A stretch of 64,000 nt of DNA from Telmatactis stephensoni (GCA_029948255.1 JALIZF010001824.1:310001-374000); one strand, 5' to 3'; numbered from the stretch's first letter, positions 25,801 through 39,500 are shown. Notes: a model not told the origin generated them from the letters alone. Numbers and translations: made by a program.

Positions 25801-28800
25801 CTTCTTCACAAAAGTAATTTTTGAAAACACTTGAAAATCTGCCACCAGGAGCCTTTTGCAACAACGCACACAAGATCTTGAGATTAATGAGGGTGCCATC
25901 TTATCTTGACAATGACGACTCAAAGAACACACACCGAGCTATTTGGAGTAGTGTATTTAGTCATTATGGTTTTTGAAAAACGTGTTTTTGAACACAAATT
26001 AGTTGAACAAAAGCTCAGTATCTATTTAATAGGAACATTATGATAGATTTGATGAACTGATTGTTCTCAAAGAGGGCGTACAGCTGCTGACTGAGAGCAC
26101 TTCAAACACATCAAAAGGTGTTAATCAAATCTGACTGTGATTTCCTTGGTTGACTGCACTTATTGCATATTAGCACAAGGAGACAAAAGATACTTGTGGC
26201 CAATTTGGAGGCATCTTGTATGTAAGAGAAAGAACTTCAAAAAGACTCACATGTCAAAAGTAAGACTGGTTTTGTCATGGGCTGAGGTCAGTACTGGACA
26301 ATTTTCACCACAAGACAAAAATGTCATGCAGTTGTTGGTCATGTTGGTAGAAAAGGCCCAAATAACAAAAATGAATTCATGTCACAGTCTCCACGTAAAT
26401 GTCCCATATGTAAAAACACATCTAATGACAAGCTCAGCCTGGGACAAAATTGCCCATTCAAAGTAACATCACTAAAAAGAGATTATCTATTGCCCTGTTA
26501 AAATTTGGATACTTGAGAAAGTTCCCTAGCTAGGCACTTTTTCAGTACCAAGTGATTTTCAAGCACCCTTGGCAAATTTTGGGTACAGTCACAAAGTCCC
26601 CAAGGCATGGGGGTGGGGTGGGGGAAGGCACTCTCATCAATGAGCTATATAGGGATGTGCCCCTCAACATGGTACCTCTGACTATGGAAGAGGTTATACA
26701 AATCACTGTTCTTCTCTGGAGCAGGGTGTAATTTTGATTCTTGACTGGAACAGTGTACCTATTTTTGGAATTCTTGTCTTTGTTTTGTTATCTGGCACCA
26801 GGGGCAGACTCAGAAGGTGTGAATTTAGGGGAGGGGTGCAGGGGGTGGGCACCCCCTCCTGAGACGACTTTGAGTACTTTTTTCTCAATATTGTTCCAAA
26901 GCATCCTCTCGGCAGTTTTCAATTTATATGATCAAGATCAAGATGTATTCTATTAGCACCTTACTTTTTTACAATGTTTCAGTCAATTATGATGGTGCAT
27001 CCCCTCCTGAAGATGGTGCACCCCCTCCTGAAGATCATCCTGGATCCGCCCTGCCCGGAATTTTCATTCAGGAGGAATGCAGCATTATAGAAATTGGAAA
27101 CCATCAAGTGAATATTTTGGAAAAGTATCGTGAAGAAAAGGGCCCAAAGTTGTCTCAGGAGATGTGGGTGCACCCCCTGCACCCTTCCCTTACATCCACC
27201 CCTAGGAACAGTACGGTTAGAGTTCATATATGAAATAGGCTGCCATGCCAGCTCCAGCACTTGTCCAGTAAAATAGGTAGGTGGCAGCATTCATAAATGT
27301 GATACAATGTTGAAGAAAAATAGAAACAAATCAGTGTACCATCTTACCTTCCATAGCTGTCATGGAAAATCTAAATTCATCCTAATAATTAAAAAAAGGT
27401 ACATGTATTGGTCTAATTTCAAAAAAATTAAAGAACCTATGACAAGCATGTGAAATACAATATATAACCATGAATTCCCCTACCGACAGACACACGTAAA
27501 GAAAAGAACAAGAAAAAAAAGAAGAACGAAAACACATTGGATCAATTATTCTGACCAACAATGTTTCAACCTTAGCCATGGCCAACAGAAGAAACCATGG
27601 CTAAAACGTTGCACCATTAAATAATTGACCCATTATGTTTCAGACATACTTCAGTGCAGATGAAGAGACTTTGGGGGTACATGAAGTCAAATTTTGAAGA
27701 CTGTGGTTTTTGAAGACAATTCAATATAACCCTTGCAGGGAGTGGCAGTTGTAAAGGTAAGCACTTACTAGTGGTTTTGATGGTAGAGGTGCCATCACAA
27801 AAGGTGAAGGCTCGTCCTCAACAGCATTTTGTGATTCCTGCTCCAGTTCCTGTAACAAAAATCAACCAAAATTACATCTCTATGCAAGCAAAAAAAGGTC
27901 TTCCCAGACTAAATGAAAATAACTATTTATAAGAAATGGATGACAAAAGCTTTTTTACTTGTAAATTATCATGCATTTATATAATTTATACATTTATACT
28001 GAATTTGTGATGTATACACTGAGTTTTATAACATAATTAAGTAGCGGCAACCAGATGGTAGGAATCATGGCTCGTTGTATTATGCAGTGTTAAGTGTTAT
28101 TTGCCAGTTTTGATAAACACTATTATTGTAGACTGACCTCACACTTCTGACATGTCCTATATTCAAGCAGATGGCAATTACACTTTAACACCTTAGGCCC
28201 TACCTTCTCTTAAATCAATTTAGACCCAGAGTGTTTATGTTTCATGCAGCACACTTAGGCTTATACACTGTATATCCACTGACCAAACTTTCAAATCTGG
28301 GTCAATTTGAAATTAAGCATTTCAAAAGAAATTACAGTGACATAATTAATATAAGACATTTTGACTATTGCTGATCTTTCTTTTCTTACTTTCTTTTGAA
28401 ATGCTTTTCAAAACACAGTTTTCCTCTTCATTTAGAATGCTTATCCACACTTATCAATAAAAACATATGGTATTTTTTGTCTATGAATTAAATTGCTGTT
28501 TTAATGTGGATGCCAAAAAAGAAAGAAGACACATTCACTAATTTATTGAGAATATAGTAAGAGTGACTGGAAGGGGGTCTTGATCATGAATCATAATCCA
28601 ATTTTCAGTCAATTCACAATAATTATTAAATCACATTTCAAATTTTCTGTCAAATCACCAATCATGCATATTCTAACAATGATTTTATGAAAATCACACC
28701 AAAATCTGGCTTGCTTTCACAAATCAGACACTCAATTTGTTTCAAATCATGGATCACGTAAAATCCCTTCCAGCCCCTGTAGTAAGGATGCATGTAGCCT

Positions 28801-31800
28801 TAGATTATTAGGCAGCAGACATGTTAAAGTAAAAGCATTAAAAGTAAAAAGTTAACGTAAGAGTGAACTTAATATTACATAATATTTGGGAGATAATTTT
28901 GCTCAAAAGTAACCACCTCTTGGAAGCCTTGCAGCTCATTTAACATCTTGTCAATATCATCATCATTTTCGTCTGAAGCTGCCAAATCCACTTCATCGTT
29001 ATCAATATCATCTGTGCTGTTACTTGGTGTAGTGTCTTTACTAAGGGTTTCTTTTTCCTCTGGTTTTTCAGCTGTTAAATCATCCATCTTTGCAGGATGG
29101 CCTATTTGTCTATAGAATTCATCAAAAACACTAATATTAATTGACTATTATCTTATTGATCAACAATACAAAGGGCACAAATCTGAAAAAATGTCACACT
29201 GGAACATTTCTTCACTGCTGATTGTGTAGTTGCAGAAAATATCCATACCCCCATCATGGAGGGAATTGGAAATTCTGGAGGGGAGAGGGGTCAGAGAAAG
29301 AACAATACTACAGAGTTTGTATAGAAAAATGGAAATTCCAGAGGATAGGGGGGTCTATTTACAATTTCCCTCTGTGGTGGAGATATGGATATTTTCTGGA
29401 ACTATACACATTGCAAAATTGTGGAATTTGTGTATACGATAATATGTGGGTGATAAATTTGGATTTGCTCAGTATGATTTGTCTTTGCTGGGAATATTTT
29501 TGTATAATGTGACACTGGACTTAACTAAAATAAAAGTTATGTTATATGTACACTAGGCTTTGCCTTTTAGTATAATAACATTGTTACATTAAAAGATGAC
29601 CAAAATTAATGTAATATGATACATAGCTTAAAAAACTTGACTTCTACTATACAGTCACAAGTGGTCACATTACACTACACTTTTAATGGAACAAAAGTTG
29701 GCAAACACCATCTGGGGTAGGGGTGGGGGGCATTGGGGAATACTCAACCAAATTTTAAATGGGAAGGCTCAAAACCACTACCCTTTGATATTTCCATATT
29801 TCAGAGAAAAGGTTACCCCTTTTAAACACTTAAATGAGTTTCCTTACAATGAGTATGATACTCAACTGTGAATTCTCTGGCCTAGTTCTATAATACATTT
29901 TTTGAGATCTCACACTTTTATTTGCCTTTGGTAAGCATAAAAAGGTACTCCTTTTGCATACTTCTAATGTGAAAAAGGTACCCCTTTGGGTGGAGCTGGG
30001 TTATGTGCCACCATAGTTTGGTAATAAATTGGTGTGTCACAATTCACCACAAGCAACCCAAAGGGAAGAGAGAGAACAGAATTATAGAATATTAACAAAT
30101 AGAACAGCTTTTTCCATGCTCCGTTCAGTAATACAGCATGCAGGAAGTCACGAGAGTACAAAAGAAGTGAGCATGAGCCGTAAGTGAGTGCTCTCCACAC
30201 TTGTTGAGTGCTTTCGGTGCTTCCTAAGTGCTGTATTACTGAATGGAGCACAGAAAAAAGCTGTTCTATTTGTTTCATTATATATTTTGAAATAAATATT
30301 CAAGGGGAAAAGTTCAATTTTCTCTGTACAAAAATTCAAAAGGTGCACATGTACGGTCGAGCTCGCGCTGCTGACATCAGAACTGTGCTCCGTTCTCTCA
30401 TAAAGCACAGCTTTCAACCAATCAGAGCACGCTTATCGATAAAAAAATAGAATCAGTCTATTGACTAGATGTGATCCCTAAATCCTAGTTTACACTACTG
30501 ACACAAACATAAGCACCAGGCAACACATGAAAAAGACAAGGACTGCTATAAACGAGCAGTATGACACTACGGTACAATATGTCAATTGAACTCAAGTTTA
30601 TGTCGTTGGTGCATACTATCCAGAAAATTAGTCTGGCACCTAAAAAATGAAGTGTGAGATTTCACTCTATTTCGCACCTATCCTTTGCAATATTTACATT
30701 GTACAAGTAGTTACAATTTATGAAATATATATACTTCACATTCAAAAGATTCTGGAATGTTTTGGTACCAAATAAAGAATTTACAAGTTCAGGAGCATCT
30801 TGTGTAGCAAAATTTAAAGATTACCTATTTAATTACTTAATGTTATATAGTAATGCTTACAACAACATACACAATCATTTTCTATCCTTGGTTGGTTGAT
30901 TTTGAGTAAACACGTATTTACAAGAAAATCCTAGATGAATATTTTGTTATTTTTTCTGCATAAAACTTAATCTATTAGATTGATTATATCAGTTCTTTTT
31001 AAGCTTCAAAACCACTAATACCCACCGCAAGCCGACACAATGTGGAGTTAGCTATTATTATGTATTTATTCAATAATTTGACTCAATGTTGACGTTCACG
31101 CGAATGGATTACAGACTTATGGAAAAAGAGATGGTATTGTTTTCGATATTACAATAGTAGCTTTGCAATTCTACAGGTATCAAGTGCCAAGATGGCAAAA
31201 GTAAACAAAGCTGACTGTCATTCACAGCGAAAGGAAACAAATAGCTGCTGCTAAGTGTCTTTCAAAACTATAAAATTGAAACAGCTGAATCACAACAAAA
31301 AGTATTTCACTATCTGAAGCCAAAGAAACCTGATCCATTCGGCAAATATTTAGCTCAACTGCTTTAAATCTCTGTATATGATCAAAGGACTAAAATACAA
31401 AATAAAACAAACATCGACTGAAGTACCTGCATAGCGTGAGGATTATGGACTTCGAGCGATTTTTGACTCAATATTGCCATCAATCATCGGCAATAACAAC
31501 AAAACAACCTGCTTTTACTGACCTTCGCTTGCTTTTCCATTTCGATTTGAAATTTCTGAGCATTTTATAATAGAAATAGAAATCTTTTATCGTCCATTCG
31601 AAGCAATGATCGTTTGTTCGGAAGAGAATTCTTCGCGATCAGTGCGGTGAGGTAATCAAAAGATTCCATCAACTGATACACGGGAATTATGGTTTGCCAT
31701 TTCAAAGCTTTTAGACCGGGCCAATTACACTGCATGTAGTATGACAGCGACATAAAACAAACCAATAATGCCGAAAGAAGTATATTTAATTCAAAGATTA

Positions 31801-31899
31801 CGGGACAAAAAAAAGTCAATGATTAAATCAAATAAATAAGCATATGAACAATTGTATGTGCTCAAGTACTTACAATATACGGATGGGTTGAGGAGCCAT
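12747..31899 (-). CDS. RAPH1: Lamellipodin/RIAM (MRL-family) adaptor
   Basis: Exons in order: 31874-31899, 31523-31555, 28917-29109, 27769-27849, 27348-27381, 23110-23264, 21507-21569, 21173-21250, 20785-20947, 19534-19655, 18999-19073, 18760-18900, 18194-18308, 17946-17959 (uncertain), 17733-17834, 16971-17111, 14790-14871, 14295-14392, 12747-13830. About 930 residues. Near the N-terminus, [13 protein letters not shown] resembles the RIAM talin-binding helix and LDALLEDL fits the LD-motif consensus. Then come a coiled coil ([18 protein letters not shown]), an RA domain ([17 protein letters not shown] to YALFKNPQ), a PH domain ([20 protein letters not shown] to [10 protein letters not shown]), the family block [15 protein letters not shown], and a polyproline tail. 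MRL proteins link Ras/Rap GTPases and phosphoinositides to Ena/VASP actin assembly and to talin and integrins. The terminal exon contains three frame breaks, described separately. An ATG at 29085-29087 is an alternative start. Confidence 0.85.
13888..14062. mobile_element. Near-perfect palindromic MITE
   Basis: Roughly 80-base arms (AAGCCAGTTCGGAGTTTAAG, then CGCATGCGATTTTATCCC) mirror each other around AAACCTTCTTTTGTTTTTAA. It is in the last intron of the RAPH1-like gene, 58 bases before the terminal-exon acceptor. Confidence 0.85.
18438..18661. mobile_element. MITE, relative of the 3026 element
   Basis: TTTAAGGCGCGGAAATACGG at the left is mirrored by CCCGTATTTCTGCGCCTTTA at the right. The interior has CAACATTGTTGC-type sequence like the element at 3026-3259. 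It lies in a PH-domain intron of the RAPH1-like gene. Confidence 0.75.
19706..19850 (+). mobile_element. tRNA-derived SINE, second type
   Basis: An A-box-like AGCATGGTCAAGAGG and a B-box GAGTTCGAGTCCC are followed by CTGAATTTGTTCTGGGTAGTC, unlike the 3' half of the 20014 family. It lies in a RAPH1-like intron. Confidence 0.55.
20014..20279 (+). mobile_element. tRNA-derived SINE, reference copy in this window
   Basis: The head GGATGGCACAGTTGGTTAGT (A box) and GAGTTCGATTCCC (B box) is followed by CTTGTTTTGACTTCTTTCC, CCCTTAAAACGGAGCACTGAT, GGCGCACACTTCGAACGC and a GCCTTTGCCTTTT tail. Another full copy is at 53432-53720 and eroded ones at 8590, 37545 and 44880. Confidence 0.8.
26806..27210. mobile_element. 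Two GGGTGCACCCCC-family copies in inverse orientation
   Basis: One copy runs from about 26806 to 27053 (AATTTAGGGGAGGGGTGCAG ... GACGACTTTGAG), the second from about 27040 to 27210 in reverse (AAGAAAAGGGCCCAAAG ... CACCCTTCCCTTACATCC). They meet at CCTGGATCCGCC. They lie in a large RAPH1-like intron. Confidence 0.65.
29231..29400. mobile_element. Imperfect hairpin element
   Basis: GCAGAAAATATCCATACCCC at the left is mirrored by GAGATATGGATATTTTCTGG at the right, with GGAGGGAATT and AATTTCCCTC pairing inside. Non-coding. It lies between the second and third coding exons of the RAPH1-like gene. Confidence 0.6.
30096..30272. mobile_element. Inverted-repeat element
   Basis: CAAATAGAACAGCTTTTTCC...GCTCCGTTCAGTAATACAGC is mirrored by GCTGTATTACTGAATGGAGC...CTGTTCTATTTG, giving about 45-base arms. 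It is in a RAPH1-like 5' intron. Confidence 0.75.
31427..31480 (-). CDS. Candidate alternative first coding exon of the RAPH1-like gene
   Basis: An ATG at 31478-31480 opens 18 codons ([18 protein letters not shown]) ending at a GTACTT donor in phase 0. It could splice to ATGGATGAT at 29087, using AAAG as acceptor. The main model (31874-31899 plus 31523-31555) enters the same downstream exon at 29109 in phase 2 and is also open. Both may be used as alternative promoters. Confidence 0.3.
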
Positions 31900-33545
31900 T
31901 ATGATCAAAACTCACTATGTACCGCCTTCCTCTACTCGCAAATGACTCGATAATGACCAGTTCACTTATTTTATTTCCTACATTTTAGAACAATTCAATT
32001 ACTGTGACCCCAAATTTCTGGCAAACTCCTCCCAAGTCTGGATTTCACTCGAACGGAAGAGAGTGTGACAGCGCCAAAACAACCCAAATTCCACAGATTC
32101 TAAATCCTTAGGCTATTCTTGACATTACTCACCTTTATCTACGTACCAAGGACGTGTTAAATCCGCAAATAATATACCAACTGCTGGGGAATTTCTTTAG
32201 TTTCTCAGCTTTCGAAAGTTGTTGGATTTCAGCATGTTTAGAAATGTTGAGGCATGTCACCAAGCCCGTGAGGTCCTGGGGCGGGGTATTGGGAAATCAA
32301 CCAATGCGTACCTGAAGCTCAAGTATTACGCAGCAGGGTGGAGTCAGGAAGCGTAGGCCGGTCATCGGTATTTTTGTGTAAAACAGTTGTGAAGCTCAAA
32401 CAAAAGGTCAGACATTCATTCATTTATCTCAATGTGTCATAATGAGTCACTACCCATATGTGTATTGAGATTCTATTCATGGGTTTCCTGAGTATTTGTT
32501 TGTTTACCTTCAGCACACTCAGTCGGCAGTCTTTGATTTACCGGAATGGACCATTAGGCTAAATTTCAAGGAAACCATCGTTCCTTTACATAAGTTTTTA
32601 GGTGCTTTTATTCCGCTACGCGGATTATTTTATCTGATGCTGTGTCATCTAAACATCCATAATATAATATATTTTTTTTCTTCCTTCATTTCTGTCTTTT
32701 TCATTTCAACTCATCTAGTTGTGATCATATAATAAATGGCCTGCGCGGGTGAGTCCATCTATCACCACAGGGAACCCAACTATTCTTAGGCTCAGCAAAA
32801 CCTAAATCTTGGGTTTCCTGTGTTAAGGACTCCTCTCTAGGTGGATTATTGTTTTTCTTAACATTTAATCCTGGGATCCTTGGTTGCACTAAGCCAGGGT
32901 TGAGATAAATGGTTTTCTTTAGATTTAACCCTGGGTTAACCTAAATATCCCATTGGACCAATCTATGATATCAATGAGCCCATTGCTAGGACGTGTTTTT
33001 ATAACTGATTCTTGTACTCAAACAAAGTGATGGTCACTAACGTATCCTCTGTCTTACCATTCATTTTATTTAAAATAGAAAGTCAGAAAAATTTCATTCA
33101 CATGATATTTGTACAAAAATCGATTTCAATTTTTATTATACTAACTATACTTACAGTTCCCTTATTTTATATATTCACAAATTTATCTGATCACTCCCTA
33201 TATGCATGGCTACTCGATCCACAGAATCAAAGTCTTGATACAAAAGTTGATCGATTCTTCTTTAGTGTGAAAACGATCGATAATAGTTGTTCTATCTACA
33301 CGCGCAGAGAAGAACGAAAAAGAAGAAAATGGAAAAAATAGAATTGAAATATGTGCGCGCTCAAGTTTCTTAATTTATCAGCTTTATTTGTTTTTAAATA
33401 TTGGAGATTAATTCAAATCAGTATTTTTACTTCACCCAAAACGTACGTGTGTAACTTGAACAAAGCGAGCTTATGGATTAAGAATTCTTTTTGTAGTTTA
33501 TACTTTTCGATATTTAAACAATTATTACTATCTGTCGTTATCTAA
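31900..33545. other. Intergenic region between RAPH1-like 5' end and SNX4 3' end
   Basis: The RAPH1-like promoter is expected just above 31900. An imperfect repeat with CCTGGGTTAACC-type sequence lies at about 32760-32960. Plus-strand open frames at 32496-32732 and 33012-33341 have no recognisable domain or conserved splice partners. Confidence 0.45.
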
Positions 33546-36500
33546 TTACAACTTCTGCGCTGCATCTTTCATGTTTTCCCACGTTGATTTGCCCTGAATA
33601 AATATAAACAAAATCAATGGTTTGCACTGGATTAAAATCGGTTTAGAGGTCAAGAAGTGTGGCCCGACGAAAAGGGGTGCCATCCAATTCTCCCCCTCCC
33701 CCCAGGGAAAAAGACTGTTAATATGGGAAAAGCACATCACTTTCTATACCGGCAGCAGGAAATGGCGACGTCTCATAACATCCGTTTTCTGTAATATTTT
33801 CCGACAAACGCAAAACGACCTCTATATAAATGGGAACAAACTATTGTAGATGTTTTACGATAACAAACGTAGCCGGGCTTCCGGAAATTAACTGTCCACC
33901 AATGAAAGAACAACCGAACTTACCATTTTACACAGTTTTATTTGCGTCTTGACATGCGCCGCTAGAATTGCTTTTAAGTCTTTAACTTGTTGCTTTTTGA
34001 ATCTCTCGAAGTCTTTACATGCTTCATCAACAAAAGCACTGGAAGAAGAAAACCAGTTAATCCAACTAGCAATAGAACAGTCACATAAAAGAATTTAGTG
34101 TTGGAATAGTATAGATTTCGTACGACTTTAAATTCAGAGACCGCGCCACGTGGCTATGACGGCGTCACATCTATTCCGTATATGTCCTTTTATACATATA
34201 ATATACATTTATTTGTATTTTATATTTTTGAATCACTGTTTTTATAGTTTTTTATATTTTTATATTTTTATATTTAGATATATAGATTTTAGGTTTTATA
34301 TTTATTTATCTTTATGTTAGGACCCTTCTGTAAATCACCTTTACCGGTGAAGTTGGTATTATTATTATTATTATATGTAACGAATTGAAACTCTATTCTG
34401 TGACCGTGTCGTGCCGTTACGTGATGGGTCGTGTCGCGCCGCGATCGTGCCGGATCATACCGTTACCATGCTGTGACTGTGCCGTGACGGCCCTTACCGC
34501 GACGTGACTGTGATTTGTCACACACTGCCGTGACCGTAACGTTATGGGTTGTACACCACTGAGATCACTCAGTGACGGGTCGTACCGTGCCGCTACCGAA
34601 CAGTAACGGTTCATACCGTGTTGACCAAGTAGTGAGGGGTCGTATGTCGTGACGTACCGTAAAGTGACGCGTTGTACCGTGCCGTGACCGAGCAGTGACG
34701 GGTCTACCGTGCCGTGACCGAGCAGTGACATTTGACATTTGACTTTTTTTTCCGCACCCTGCCATGACGGGTCGTATCTACTTTCAGAGCCAGAGCACTC
34801 GGGCCTCTGGTACTCCTGGTATGTTGTGCCATGCCGAGGTTTTCAAATATAAAATCTGGTACCTTTTTTCCATTGGCACGGAGGTGGAGAACGACGCGAG
34901 AGTTCAATCAGCAGGCCAAAAACCTACTCATTTATCTTTCTAAATACTTAAATTTGTGTTCAACTCACTCTAGTTCCTCTTTACGAGTGTCAACGTTCGC
35001 TTCTGCTTCAGTAATCTGCTCTTCAAGAGTTGCTATTTTTGAGTCGATTGTTTCTGGAGACTCTGCTCCAAATATCATGGATGACAGTCCTTTGAATGAC
35101 AGGTTGGTTTTGGGCTGGGGTGTACTACCCTCTACTGCTTTCTGAAGAAAAGAAGACATGGAAGGAATAGCATTTTAGATGGATATGCATCAGCAGATTT
35201 AGGGGAGGGGTGCAGGGGGTGCGCACCCCTCCTGAGACGACTTTGGACCCTTTTCTTCTCAATACCTTTCCAACATTATTGTCTAGATACTCTGGAGGGT
35301 CTTAGGTCCTATAAAGCTGCACCCCCTGGATCTTCCACTGGGTATGCCTCCTAAAGTTTCTCCCTCCCTTTAGAAAGCCTGATACTTGGGCTATATACTC
35401 CAATCTGAAAAAGCTATCCCTTTGGGAAAGTCCTTCCATATGATGCTGTATTAAACAAAGTACCCCTCCCCAGGGACCACTGTTACTATAAATTGTGCCT
35501 GTAAAGGCCTCAATACATCAAAAAGGACATAGGGGCATACATGTACTGTATTGTTTTGTGTGTATTGCTCATGACCATTGTCATTGATGGAGAAGAAACA
35601 TTGTCTTCAACCTCAGAAGGATCACCATAAGCAAATAAGCAGTATCAGATTAAATTGTTCATGAATGATTGATGACAACTATTTTACCTTTTGAGTTTCT
35701 AATGCTTCTCTCTGGCTATTTTTGGCTGACAGTAAGTCTTCAGCTTTCTCCAGGTCATACTGACGAAGCCATTGCTTCTTTGCTACAGTCCTGACAAAAA
35801 GTTAACTTGAGGTCACTATTTTTAATGACTACTAAATTTAGTGAATTCTCTAGGGGATGATTAGATTTAGAGGCTACTCAGTTTAAAATGATGATTTTTA
35901 CTATGACTGACCAAGAATACTCTAGAATACATGTACTTATTTTAGAAGTAAAAAAATTAGTGATTCTGAGGAACTGGCTTAAGGTATTATGTCAACTGCA
36001 CTGCAAGCCACACCCAGTGAACATTTTTTATTGGTGACTTACTTTAAAACTTCAGAAAAGTAAAGGTATTCCTTGAGAGGGTCTGCAAAGGTTGTTTCAT
36101 CATCCTCTAGGATTCCATCCACTGATGACGACAGCCTACAGAAAGAGACCAAGTGGGGTAAGTCCATGTTGTCATACATCAAAGTATCCAATGTAGATTT
36201 TTACCTGTCCATATAGTGACCTGCCTTCTGTAAGCCATCACCCATCTCATTCTCTAAAGTACTCCATTCACTAAAGGTCAAAATGTAATATTAGTTATTT
36301 AGTCTACTACTCACACCTCCTCCTTGGGAAATGAAGATTTATAGATTGACTGTATGTCAATTTTTCCCTGACTAGAAACCTTTCTTTTTTGAAAATCCCT
36401 ATTGTATTTTCCGTATGACTGTGAAAACAACATGTTCACAGCACAGTACAGTTATTGCAGCGATTTCAAATGTTTTTATAGATATCACAGCAGTGAGACA

Positions 36501-39500
36501 CTCACGGCATAGTATAGTTCATTTCATAGTCAAAATGAAAACTGTTCCTGACCAACGAATTTCACTTACAGAGCAGTTGCTATGGTGATATCTGACATTA
36601 TGTCTACCATGATAGAAGACAGAAACAAACAAAGCCTCAAGCCTCTGCATGAAGGAGCCTTAACATTTTAAATTAAATTATAATAATATACCTATATGTT
36701 TTTCCATATCCTGCATGATGCTTGTGTATTGTAAAGGTTTTCTCAGCCATGCGCTATGGAGACAAAAGTATAACAACAATTTCAAGCACTTTTACTAATA
36801 CCATTACAATATCTATGATCCGATTTACCTGTCTGACTTTCAACATTGCATTTATATTGGATCCAAGGTTTTCTGCATAGTGTTTCATGTCTTCAAACTG
36901 CCTGAAATTTTATTTGAAAGTAATTGAGTATATTAACAGCCAGTTGTGAAAGTCCCCATTGGAGTTGTTTGGCTTTTGTTTTATATGAGTTTGACAGCAT
37001 ACAAGCAAGCCATACTGGTTTATCCAATAATATTGCATTTTAAACACAGCTGAAATAATTTATATATACCTATCTGGTTTTTTAACATTCATTGATGCAC
37101 TTAAACTTCTTAACCGAGAATCAACCTGTAATCAAACAAACAAGATGATCAGCAGTGTGATGGTGATAACTGCACGACTATGAAATGCTTTACCTTGCTG
37201 CTATATTGTGTTGCTTGAACACTTTCTTTCCAGCCTTCCTCCTGTCAAAAATAGTTCAAAATTGAGAAATTAGAGTTTTCTAATGAGTGAACTCCATTTT
37301 GATTTATTTTCCAGATCTAGAATAAAGTGGCTGCTTCCTACTGGAGCAAGGGTGCTTAAATATTGGTTAGTACATGTATACTGTATTCTAAAACCTGGTT
37401 TACATGAGCAATGGAAGCAAAAGTGACATACATAGACTCAGTGTTGCATTTCTCACCTAGGTGCTAGAGAAGACAATGAACTATACATTACTGAATCTGC
37501 ATATGTTGCTTACAATTCTGCATCTGTTGCTTGTGAAAAACAGGCATAAGGAAAATGTTTAACATCCTTGTTTCAACTTCCCTCAAATCTGTAGCATACT
37601 GTAGTTTTAAAAACCACATGACGGAGCATAGATGGAAGAAGGGGGTAGAAGGCTTAGCACTCTCCACTCCCTGGAAGATCACTTTAAAGTGAATTGAGAC
37701 AGATGTTAAATACCTTTCTTTACCTTAACCACTGTACAGTGGAAAAAAAGGGTAAAATTACAAAAATATTACCATTTGACTTACCTGATGTAAAAACCCT
37801 ATAAAGATCTGGTCTTTGGCTAACTTGGAATGAGCTGCACATCTTAATAGAAAATTCTGAGAAGAAGTTTAAATATCAAGTCAGATATTTTTGATACTGA
37901 ATAGCAGTGAGTTTAAAATATTCACCCTCTATAATGCAGAAGTGACAAGAAAGCCATTTTTGAGAAGTTTTTATATGACTGTACAGGTATGGTAACGTTA
38001 TAGCAGGAATTTTGCATTTTTTATAGATATTACAGCACTGACGTGGTCACGGCATGGTACAGTTGATTTCTAATCTACTCTAAGTCTGGTTTTCATATAT
38101 TATTCCATGTTATGCAGTCTTGTAGGATGTGCAGAACAGTCTGCATCTGTCTCTTATCACTATAATATAGTCTACAGACAAGACAATGTCCCACCTGACC
38201 TGTATGATCTGGTTGACACAAAAATCTGTAATCAGATTGTCTAGAAACCAAACTTGCAGTCTTTTTGTCCAGTTAGTGTATTGATTTACTAACCTCTAAT
38301 CCAATTCTTCTCTTCTCTATAAAATCTGGATCAAATCTATCTGCTGCCACCTTGAAAGCATTTGTCTTTTTAAACCAAAATGAAAAATGATTGTTTGGAA
38401 ATACACTTTAATTCAGGAATGGTCAATTTATGGCTTTAACAGACTGCATGCAGACATCTGTGTGGATGTACCTGTAACCTAGGTGTTGCATGCAAGGTTT
38501 ACATTTTTGATTTGAAAATACTCACTCTCTTTTCTGGTAAAGGTGGTACAATTATCTGTAAAAATAACAAAGAAAAAGGAAAATGAATAATGACTACCTT
38601 AGATGACTTTATAATAGTCATACAATGCTTCCCATCTGCAAGGAAGACTTGGGATTGAGTTGAACTATTATCAACACCATTGTACTGTAAATAGCCAAGA
38701 GACCATAATACTATGAGAGCAAAACTGGCATTGATATCTGCACAATGTTCAGGGTGGGTACAGTAAGGTTATTTTTAGTAACAGGAAGTTGACACCACCA
38801 CACACTTAAAGAGTGAAAATTGATTTCCATTACAAGAAAGTTCTCTTCTGGTGATACTCATTTATCTAATACACCCCATCATTTTTCCTTCTTTTTCCTA
38901 AACAGCAGCATAACTCAGAATCAATTCTTGGTTTTACTGCACCACAGGGATAAGATCCAGACGAGAATTTTCAAGTGGAAATCAGATTTCATTGTTTGCA
39001 TGGACTCGATGACATCAAAAATAACTTCACACCGGCTGGAACATTTTACAGACATCAGTCCATGAGTTTCCCTCCCATAGGGCCCATTCACATGAGAGAG
39101 GGTGCCCCTATGTAGTAGGGATAACTCTGACTTTTGTTTTGTGTCCCCCAGGGAAAAGAAAACAAAAGAGTCATCCCTACTACATAGGGGATCCTCTTCA
39201 CTTGAATGGACCCCTTAGTATTATGGTCTCTTGGTAAAGTATCATACTAGTGAGTAATACTTACAGCTGGATATATTGCAAGAAGATAGTTTCTGAGGAG
39301 ATCAAATTCACTGTAGCGTCTCCATAAGTTACTGGACATATCAGGCTCACCAGCAGGTGGCCCTCCATCTATGTACCTGATGACAAATGTCATTAATAAT
39401 AAAATATTTTTAAGAGAGATTCGGTAATAATTGAATTGTTGCTCATATTTCCCATCTCTGGGTACTAGATCCTTATTTTAAGCTTCTCCCTGTTGGCTGA

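Noticed and set aside
26137..26466. 109-codon plus-strand frame in the large RAPH1-like intron
   Set aside because: No domain, antisense to the host gene, no exon structure.
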